Shown here one piece after another: positions 7,669 to 14,851 of a DNA stretch of 64,000 nt. The notes under the pieces were generated by a model. The model had not been told where the DNA came from. It made no database searches and saw only the letters and a list, made by a program, of their open reading frames with translations. A program made the translations under genes and the position numbers. The number at the start of each line of letters is the position of its first letter. The first letter of the stretch is position 1. The stretch is from the NCBI RefSeq assembly GCF_019263805.1, contig NZ_CP079195.1, positions 2,336,001-2,400,000 of the forward strand. Reading direction: 5' to 3'. This stretch comes from Polaribacter sp. NJDZ03 (GTDB lineage: Bacteria; Bacteroidota; Bacteroidia; Flavobacteriales; Flavobacteriaceae).

Positions 7669-9117
7669 TCAATCTTTTTCCCACCAACCTTTACTATTAA
7701 TATTGTCTCCACCAATGTTTTCTGCAGCTTCTTTATAATTAGCGTTGTTAGAAGCTTGCTCTGATTCTGGATACAAATAACGAACTGGATAACGATCTTG
7801 ATTAAAATTATCTGGACCAGCTACTAAATTAGGAATTCCGGTTCTACGAATATTAAACCAAGCTTCATGACCTACAGAAATTAAACTCAACCATTTTTGA
7901 GTCATAATTTTTGTGATATCATCGTTACTTCCATCTAAAGCAACTGCAGTTCTTGTAAAATAATCTGCAGGAATTTCTGTGTTATAATAAGCAAAACTAG
8001 CTGCAATTCCGTTTTGGTAATACGTATTTACATCACCAGAAATAAAACCTTTAGCAACAGCTTCTGCCAGAGCAAATTGAGTTTCGGAATATTGCATATA
8101 TTGTGCGTCTACGCCATTAGGAGTATCTCTAAAAATAGTTCCGAATAAAGAAATATTATTTAAGTCTACACCACTAGCGGCAATACTATTACTAGATTGT
8201 CCGTTTAATAAACCATGAAATTCTGCGGTTGTATTAGCAGTTGCATTTGTAGGTTTGTATAAAACTGCCATTCTAGGATCGTTCCAAGATTTTAAAATTT
8301 CTTCTACAGTAATCGTCATGGTATGTTCATTATTAATACCAGAAGCTGCATTAAATAAAGGAAACTGATTTGGTGATGTACTTAAATAAGGAAGAACCGC
8401 GTTATCGTTGTTAGATTGCATGAGGTTACCTGAATCTGCCAAAGCTTGTAAATCTGAAAAATCACTTAAACGTTTACTAATACGCATTAAATAACGAACT
8501 TGTAAAGAGTTGGAAAATTTTATCCATTTACTTAAATCGCCATTAAATAAAACATCACCTTCAATAATAGCATTGTTGTTTTCTAACGTTGCGACAGCAT
8601 TTTTTAAAGTAGCCAAAATACCTGTTTCAGAATCTGTATAAATACTTTCTTGTGTATCGTATTTAGGCGAAAAAACACCATCAATAGCACCTATAGCTTG
8701 TGTATATGGAACATCATTCCATAAATCGGTAAGTTGAGAAAATAAATAACTTTTCATAATATCACCAACGGCATTATAAGCACTGTTTGTGGTTTCTGAA
8801 TTTTGTATCGATTCAATATCAGAAAGCAAACCAAAAATAGCATTCCAATAGCCACTATTAGATCCCATTTCATAACGATCAATACGTTCAAACTCAATAC
8901 TAGCCGAAAACTGGGCTAAATAATTGGATTGTCTAAAACCTTGGTCGTAGGCATTTAAATCTGAAGAAACCGAAAGAACATTGGTTAATAAAAACTGTGG
9001 AGCAACGGATTCTGGGTTATTATTATTTGTATTAATTTCTTCGAAACCGTTAGTACACGCAGTAAAAAATGTACTAAAAACGAAGATTGCTAAAAATATA
9101 TTTTTATAATTTTTCAT
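7669..9117 (-). CDS. SusD/RagB family nutrient-binding outer membrane lipoprotein
   Basis: About 482 residues starting at the ATG at 9117; an upstream start is possible but would overlap the SusC gene. The N-terminus MKNYKNIFLAIFVFSTFFTAC is a lipoprotein signal ending in a lipobox Cys, followed by NNNNPESVAPQFLLTN and the YNAVGDIMKSYLFSQLTDLW segment typical of the SusD-like_2 group. It is surface exposed and forms the lid over the SusC channel, binding the substrate. It starts 4 bases downstream of the SusC stop, the usual order. The downstream nucleoside hydrolase suggests nucleosides or related compounds as cargo instead of glycans, and no glycoside hydrolase is nearby. Confidence 0.9.
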   Translation of the reverse strand: MKNYKNIFLAIFVFSTFFTACTNGFEEINTNNNNPESVAPQFLLTNVLSVSSDLNAYDQGFRQSNYLAQFSASIEFERIDRYEMGSNSGYWNAIFGLLSDIESIQNSETTNSAYNAVGDIMKSYLFSQLTDLWNDVPYTQAIGAIDGVFSPKYDTQESIYTDSETGILATLKNAVATLENNNAIIEGDVLFNGDLSKWIKFSNSLQVRYLMRISKRLSDFSDLQALADSGNLMQSNNDNAVLPYLSTSPNQFPLFNAASGINNEHTMTITVEEILKSWNDPRMAVLYKPTNATANTTAEFHGLLNGQSSNSIAASGVDLNNISLFGTIFRDTPNGVDAQYMQYSETQFALAEAVAKGFISGDVNTYYQNGIAASFAYYNTEIPADYFTRTAVALDGSNDDITKIMTQKWLSLISVGHEAWFNIRRTGIPNLVAGPDNFNQDRYPVRYLYPESEQASNNANYKEAAENIGGDNINSKGWWEKD

Positions 9118-9121
9118 TTTC

Positions 9122-12100
9122 TTAAAATTCAGTTTTAATACTAATTCCGAAACTTCTTGTAGATGGGTATGAGAAATCTTCAACACCCTGTGTTATACTT
9201 TGTCCTTGTAAAGCATTTAGCTCAGGGTCAAAGTGAGGGTTTTCTGTAAACAAGAATAAATTACTACCTGTTAACCCAATTTTTATTTTTTGGAAACCAA
9301 CTCTATTTACTAAGCTTTTATTAAACTTATAGTAAATACTTAATTGTCTTAATTTTAAATAAGAAGCATCATATAATGCACTTGCTTCATTACCTCTATC
9401 AAAAAAGGTATTATTGTATGTTTGTGCAGAAACATTAGTAGTATTTGCTACATACTGTGGTGCTGCATCTGTACCTATATTAACCACACCATTACCTACA
9501 ATACCTGTTTCTCTACCTATTAAAGTTTCTTTTAATACACCAGAAGTACTTCCTAAAGCTTTCGTTCTAGAAACGATTGTTCCACCTTGTCTCCAGTCGA
9601 ATAAAAAGGATAGGTTTATATTTTTATAGGTAAAGTTGTTGTTAAAACCTATTTGAAAATCTGGATTATAATTTCCTAATAAGCGTAAATTAGGGTCTTG
9701 TACAGGTAAACCATTAGCATTGTGAAGAATTTTTCCATCAATTTCTACAAAACCAGTACCAAACATATCTCCAACTCTACCACCTTCTTGGGCAATATAA
9801 AAAACACTATTAGAACCGCCAGAACCAGAAAATACGTCTGCGGAACCTGTTACAAATTGATCTACTCCTTCTGGTAATTCTGTAACAATACTTCTAGAAG
9901 TAGAAAAATTCACAGAACTTTCCCATTTAAAATCTTTATTTTTAATAAGAATACTACTCAATAAAATTTCTAAACCTCTCGTACGAACTTCTCCACCGTT
10001 TATATTAAAATTACCGAAACCACTTGCTTGAGAAATAGGACTAGATATAATTTGGTCTACACTGGTATTTTGATAGGCAGAAACATCTACTTGTAATCGA
10101 TTCTTAAAAAACCAAGCTTCAACACCAGTTTCTAAAGCATTTAATCTTTCTGGTTTTAAATTGGAATTCTTTAGTACATTCTCATTGGTTACACGAAAAT
10201 TGGTTCCGTAGTTCTGATTTAATAAAAAGTTCTGGTTGTTTTGATAAGGATCTGTATCATTACCAACACTTGCGCCACTAAAACGAAGTTTTAAGAAAGA
10301 GATTGCTTCAGGTAATGTCACTAATTTACTAATTACAGCACTTACGCCGGCAGAATAATATCCAAAAGAATTGTTATTGGCAGGTAAGGTACTACTCCAA
10401 TCATTTCTATAAGAAACATCAAAATAAAGAGCATCTTTATAGTTTAAATTACCAGTTGCATATACACTATTTATTCTTTTAGTAAACGTATTACTTTCTG
10501 CAACCAAAGCAGCTTTAGAGTTTGCAAGTGTAAAAATATCTGGAATAGCTAATTGAGGCGCTAAAGTATAACTGTATTCTATTTCTTGATCAAAACGGTT
10601 AGCACCTGCACTTACATTGTATTTCCAATTTTCATTAATTACATCATCATAAGAGATTAATACATCTGTGTTTAATTCTTTAAAAAACACATTGTCTTCT
10701 CTATAAGATCCTTCTAGATTTGCATTGGTACTTACAGCACGTCTAAATTCTCGCTTATCATTATAAGTATCTAAACCAGTACGTATAGTTGCAGTTAATT
10801 TGTCTGTAATATTGTAAACGGCAGCAGCGTTTCCTAAAAATCTGTTTTTATTAAAACTGTTGGTGTTTTCAAAAACAGTTAAATAAGGGTTTGTTAACCA
10901 GTTGTAGTTAATATCAAAATGCTGAGAACCTTCTTGTCCTGCTTGCCAATAATTTTTAAAAGAATTAATATCTGCTTGTCTACCTGTCCAATTAAAACCA
11001 TAAAGAGGGTTTTCATATCCGTATCCTAAATTAGGACGGTTACCACTTCTTGTATTAATATAATTAACAAAAGCATTTACATGTAACTTGTTGTGTAATT
11101 CTTGGTTCAAACTTATAGAGATACCATCTCTTTTTAAATCGGTATTTGGTACAATTCCTTCGTTTATTAAATTACTATAAGAAAATCTACTACTTCCTTT
11201 ATCACCAGAAGAGCTAATAGCAATATTATTTTGCTTCGTAATTCCGGTTTTAAAAAAATTACGCACATTATTAGGGTTAGAAACCCAAGCTGTAGGTGTA
11301 ATTGGTGTTAAAGTTCCGTCTGCTTGTGTTCTTGCAATAACGTCTCCAGCACGAACTGTATTTCCGTTGATATCTACAGATGGACTATCAAATTGGTTGA
11401 TTAAAAAACCTTGATCTAAACGCGGACCATAACTACTTAAACCACCATCATTAACGCCAGCTCCAGCACCATTTTGAAAAGAATATTCACCATTAGAACC
11501 ACCACCATATACATTTTGATAATCTGGTAAGGTTAATAAAGTCTCTATGGTTAAAGAGCTATTAATGCTAATACCCAAACCTTTTTTCTTTTCACCTCTT
11601 TTGGTAGTGATTAGTACCACTCCGTTAGCAGCTCTTGCACCATATAAAGCAGCAGAACCAGCTCCTTTTAAAATAGAAATAGAAGCAATATCATCCGGAC
11701 TAATTTCAGATGCACCATTACCATAATCTACTTCTTGTAACGAACCGTCGTTTACTAAATCACTTGTAATTTGCTCATTACTAATAGGCACACCATCAAC
11801 AACAAATAAAGGTTGATTGGAGCTGCTTAAAGAATTCTCTCCACGAATAACAATACGAGAAGAAGATCCTACACCAGAAGAACCATTGGTAACTTTTACA
11901 CCAGCAACTTGTCCTGCAAGGCTATTTACCACGTTCGTAAGCGTAACTTCTGTAAGAGCAGCAGGCTTTATAGTGGTTACGGAAGATACTAAAGATTGCT
12001 TTTCTCTTTTAATACCTAAAGCAGTAACAACAACTTCGTTTAATATTTCTTGCTGAAATGAAGCCGGAAACAATAACAATTTAACCACCGATTCTTCATT

Positions 12101-12382
12101 AGAACGCACATCTACCATATCAGAAATAGTGGTTCCGTATGTTTTGTTTCCATCAAAAATAACTTGATAACCGTTTGCAGCGGCAATGGAATTAAAAGAG
12201 GCTTTACCTACTTCGTTTGTGGTCTTTTCTGCTTCATAACCTTGTTGATCATTCACAAGCGTAACAGTTATGTTTTTAATTGGTGCTTTGGTCTCATAAT
12301 CTATAACGTAGACGACAAGATCTTCTTGAGCACTTAGGCTAATAGTAAATAGCGCAAGTAACCCGAAAAATAAATTTTTCAT
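9122..12382 (-). CDS. SusC/RagA family TonB-linked outer membrane protein
   Basis: A 1086-residue receptor: signal peptide (1-18, ending SLSAQ), a beta-sandwich N-terminal domain to about residue 105, a short linker with NEVVVTALGIKREKQSL in TonB-box-like position, a plug domain containing the SusC signature VIRGENSLSSSNQPLFVVDG and ISILKGAGSAALYGARAANG, and a C-terminal barrel ending in FGISIKTEF with terminal Phe. It imports substrate across the outer membrane with energy from TonB/ExbBD. It is followed by its SusD partner. The 63-base gap to the upstream DUF2064 gene holds the 12-base palindrome CTGTTTTTACAG at 12418-12429, so a separate promoter is possible. No ECF sigma or anti-sigma gene and no extended signalling domain is seen. 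Confidence 0.92.
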   Translation of the reverse strand: MKNLFFGLLALFTISLSAQEDLVVYVIDYETKAPIKNITVTLVNDQQGYEAEKTTNEVGKASFNSIAAANGYQVIFDGNKTYGTTISDMVDVRSNEESVVKLLLFPASFQQEILNEVVVTALGIKREKQSLVSSVTTIKPAALTEVTLTNVVNSLAGQVAGVKVTNGSSGVGSSSRIVIRGENSLSSSNQPLFVVDGVPISNEQITSDLVNDGSLQEVDYGNGASEISPDDIASISILKGAGSAALYGARAANGVVLITTKRGEKKKGLGISINSSLTIETLLTLPDYQNVYGGGSNGEYSFQNGAGAGVNDGGLSSYGPRLDQGFLINQFDSPSVDINGNTVRAGDVIARTQADGTLTPITPTAWVSNPNNVRNFFKTGITKQNNIAISSSGDKGSSRFSYSNLINEGIVPNTDLKRDGISISLNQELHNKLHVNAFVNYINTRSGNRPNLGYGYENPLYGFNWTGRQADINSFKNYWQAGQEGSQHFDINYNWLTNPYLTVFENTNSFNKNRFLGNAAAVYNITDKLTATIRTGLDTYNDKREFRRAVSTNANLEGSYREDNVFFKELNTDVLISYDDVINENWKYNVSAGANRFDQEIEYSYTLAPQLAIPDIFTLANSKAALVAESNTFTKRINSVYATGNLNYKDALYFDVSYRNDWSSTLPANNNSFGYYSAGVSAVISKLVTLPEAISFLKLRFSGASVGNDTDPYQNNQNFLLNQNYGTNFRVTNENVLKNSNLKPERLNALETGVEAWFFKNRLQVDVSAYQNTSVDQIISSPISQASGFGNFNINGGEVRTRGLEILLSSILIKNKDFKWESSVNFSTSRSIVTELPEGVDQFVTGSADVFSGSGGSNSVFYIAQEGGRVGDMFGTGFVEIDGKILHNANGLPVQDPNLRLLGNYNPDFQIGFNNNFTYKNINLSFLFDWRQGGTIVSRTKALGSTSGVLKETLIGRETGIVGNGVVNIGTDAAPQYVANTTNVSAQTYNNTFFDRGNEASALYDASYLKLRQLSIYYKFNKSLVNRVGFQKIKIGLTGSNLFLFTENPHFDPELNALQGQSITQGVEDFSYPSTRSFGISIKTEF

Positions 12383-12445
12383 TAGTTTGAGTTAAAATGT
12401 ATGTAAAATAATAAGTCCTGTTTTTACAGAAAATTGTACTTATAA

Positions 12446-13138
12446 TTAATTACAAACCAATGGAGGTCCTTTATTGTATAGGTGATTTAAAGAAGCTTCT
12501 TTAAATTTTTGAAGAATGTATTTGCTTACTTTTAAAATTACTACTTGTAGATTTTGTAATAATTTAAGTGCTTTTATCTTTAGAAAAGAAAGTGACGCAA
12601 TGTTTTTAGAAATATCTAACTCTTCATCTAAATCGTATAAATAAGGAAGTGTAGCAGTTGCTATTTCTTTTGCTGATAAAAGTGTTTTTAATTCTTTATA
12701 TAATGTTGATGATTCCCAAGGAAGTGAAAGAAATTCTGAGGCTTTAAATTGATCTTTACGTATACCTAAAAGATAAAAACCACCATCGTAAGAAGGTCCA
12801 ATAGGTATTTGATTGTTTTCTACGGATTCTATGGCAGCACGAAGATGCTTTTTTTCTAAACCTAAAGTATCGTTACCAACTGTTATAACATTATTATACC
12901 CTTTTTTAAAAATATCGGAAACAGTATTTACATAACGTTCACCAAAATTATTTCCTTTTTGGTCTTTCTCTGTATAATGAAAATAGTCTACGCCTAAAGA
13001 ACTAACTTTTTCTTTAATTAAAGCATTCAGTTTGCTAGCCGTATCCTTTTTTTGAAGGAAAGGCTTACGTAAATTTTCGGCTTCTTGCGAAAGCGAAAAG
13101 ATAAGAATAGCAGTTTTAGAATGTTTTAAATTGATCAA
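12446..13138 (-). CDS. DUF2064 family protein (GT-A-fold, TIGR04282-like)
   Basis: A 230-residue protein with the DUF2064 signatures VGNDTLGL (87-94) and GPSYDGGFYLLGI (114-126), which align with the nucleotide-sugar-type GSDCP and GPxxDGGYYLIG motifs of this family. The fold is that of a small glycosyl- or nucleotidyltransferase; related proteins (TIGR04282) occur in arsenosugar gene clusters. The start appears to be TTG at 13138, as there is no ATG upstream or within the first 200 residues. The C-terminal 50 residues are helical and less conserved. It lies upstream of the SusC gene on the same strand, with a 63-base gap, and may be the first gene of that operon. Its reaction is unknown. Confidence 0.7.
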   Translation of the reverse strand: MINLKHSKTAILIFSLSQEAENLRKPFLQKKDTASKLNALIKEKVSSLGVDYFHYTEKDQKGNNFGERYVNTVSDIFKKGYNNVITVGNDTLGLEKKHLRAAIESVENNQIPIGPSYDGGFYLLGIRKDQFKASEFLSLPWESSTLYKELKTLLSAKEIATATLPYLYDLDEELDISKNIASLSFLKIKALKLLQNLQVVILKVSKYILQKFKEASLNHLYNKGPPLVCN

Positions 13139-13226
13139 AAAAAATATTTTAAATTGTAACAGTCGTAATTATATATAGCAAATTACAAAAGCTAAAATAA
13201 TAAATAAGATGATATATAATTTAAAT

Positions 13227-14315
13227 TTACTCTTTACCCAATAATACTTTATCCAATTCTTTTTCTAAATCATCATTATATTCTACTTTTTTTAAAACTT
13301 TCCCTTCTTCGCTTATAATAAAAGTAATTGGTATGGATGATATATCATATTGTAATGCAACCGGATCAATATTAATCTTAGTTAGTTTAGAAAAATTTGG
13401 CCAATTTATTTCTAATTTATCACTTGCATTTTTCCACATTTCTCTTCTTATATCAAATGAATAACTTACAATCTGAAAATTTTTGTCTTTGTATTTTTCT
13501 ATTAACGAAGGAAATTCTTCTTTTATTTGTTTTATACACGGAGGACACCAACCTGCCCAAAAATCTAACAGCACTACTTTGCCTTTAAAATCACTTAATT
13601 TCACTTCTTCTCCGTCTAAGTTTTTTCCGATAATATCTGCAATATCATCGCCTTCTTTAACTCGTTTTAAGTGTAAAAAATCATCCAATATTTTTCCGTA
13701 ACTAGATTTTTTTAGTTCTAAAGGAAGTTGACTGAAATAATCTTCTAGTTTTTCTTTTTTTAAATCAAACCTGTAATCTAAGATTTCTGATAAAGAAAAA
13801 TAATTATTAGGATTCTCGAATAGAAATTTAGTAGAAGTATTTGTAATTGAATCTCTATATGCTTTATATGCTTCTTCTGAAATAAGTTTTTTATTAAATT
13901 TTTTATACGTTTCTGCTTGCCTGTCTCTAAAAGGCTTCAAAAGTTTTTCATGACGAAGTGCAATTTTATTTGTTTCACTACCTGTAATAATTTTACTAAA
14001 GTCATTATTTTTTTCTAATAGTTCTTCTTTAGAAGAATTTATCGTAATTTTTTTATTTTCTAACCAAAAACCAATAGATACATCAGAAATATAAATACCA
14101 ACAGGTGTAGGATCATTTAATTTTCCTTTAAAAGTAAATTTATTATTTATGATGATTGTAGAATCTAATTCTTTCCAAGTGTTAGAATTAAATAAAAGTA
14201 CTTTTGTACTGTCTTTTAAACCTGTAATATCTGCTTCTACAATATAACCACTTTGTTTTTTTTGACAAGATATTAAGCCAATTATAAGACATAAAATTAC
14301 AATACTTTTTTTCAT
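13227..14315 (-). CDS. TlpA-family thiol-disulfide reductase lipoprotein with DUF4369 domain
   Basis: A 362-residue lipoprotein (signal ending LIGLISC, Cys17). Residues roughly 25-130 match the beta-rich DUF4369 domain (EADITGLKDSTKVLLFN), a helical linker follows, and residues roughly 225-362 form a thioredoxin fold with the active site WAGWCPPC and the cis-Pro region SIPITFIISEEGKV. Such proteins reduce disulfides in the periplasm, receiving electrons from a membrane DsbD/CcdA. It appears monocistronic, ending 88 bases before the DUF2064 start. Upstream, a box reading TATCTTTA on the minus strand in the start-proximal region resembles the TAnnTTTG -7 element. The substrate is unknown. Confidence 0.85.
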   Translation of the reverse strand: MKKSIVILCLIIGLISCQKKQSGYIVEADITGLKDSTKVLLFNSNTWKELDSTIIINNKFTFKGKLNDPTPVGIYISDVSIGFWLENKKITINSSKEELLEKNNDFSKIITGSETNKIALRHEKLLKPFRDRQAETYKKFNKKLISEEAYKAYRDSITNTSTKFLFENPNNYFSLSEILDYRFDLKKEKLEDYFSQLPLELKKSSYGKILDDFLHLKRVKEGDDIADIIGKNLDGEEVKLSDFKGKVVLLDFWAGWCPPCIKQIKEEFPSLIEKYKDKNFQIVSYSFDIRREMWKNASDKLEINWPNFSKLTKINIDPVALQYDISSIPITFIISEEGKVLKKVEYNDDLEKELDKVLLGKE

Positions 14316-14400
14316 TTTGATGATTTTGGTTTTCTAAAGATAGAAAAAAACATTAACTACTAATTACAATTTTATTTTAATAAAGTTAGCAAACAAATGT

Positions 14401-14484
14401 AGCCCTGATTGAACGACATGTTTGAGCTCTTTTTTATCCCTTTTTAGGATAAAAAAAGCGAGTAGTGAAAGCAGGAAATAGCTT
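14401..14484 (+). ncRNA. Dispersed structured intergenic element, copy 1
   Basis: An element of about 84 bases with nested complementarity: AGC (14401-14403) with GCT (14481-14483), CCTG (14404-14407) with CAGG (14472-14475), and an inner hairpin TTTTTTATCC (14430-14439) with GGATAAAAAA (14447-14456). A second copy on the minus strand at 57033-57126 and a divergent copy at 50000-50090 preserve the layout, with paired changes in the outer stem. Whether it acts as RNA or DNA is unknown. Confidence 0.55.
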
Positions 14485-14547
14485 CAAAAAAAAAAAGCTT
14501 TTGTTATTCTTTATGTCAAAAAACTGAGGTAATTTTGCAGCGTTCTC

Positions 14548-14693
14548 ATAAAGGGGTGCTTTTTAGTTGGCAGTTTCAGTTATTAGTTTTCAGTCTCAAC
14601 AGACTTTTTATACTTTTAACGATATAAACTTTCAACTTTTTAAGGCTGAGATCATACCCAATGAACCTAGAACAGATAATGCTGTTTAGGGAG
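14548..14693 (+). promoter_or_regulatory. TPP (THI box) riboswitch
   Basis: The conserved aptamer core is present in order: GGGGTGC (14553-14559), GGCTGAGATCATACCC (14643-14658) and GAACCTAGAACAGATAATG followed by CTGTTTAGGGA ending near 14691. The P4/P5 element ACAG-ATAATG-CTGT matches the consensus CUGG-AUAAUG-CCAG. The optional P3 arm is long (about 83 bases) and A/T-rich. It lies 160 bases upstream of the TonB-dependent receptor gene, which it should repress when thiamin pyrophosphate is plentiful. A short hairpin GGCGATAATCGCC directly follows and may be part of the expression platform. Confidence 0.92.
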
Positions 14694-14851
14694 GCGATAA
14701 TCGCCATTTTGCATAACACATCGTTATGTAGCGTAAAACAATTTAACTGAAAATTATTTTGTTCTTATTTTACATAAATGATAAACACTAATTATTCAAC
14801 ATAAATCACAAGAATAATTACCTCTTTTTATTCGTTTTAAATTATTTTAAA

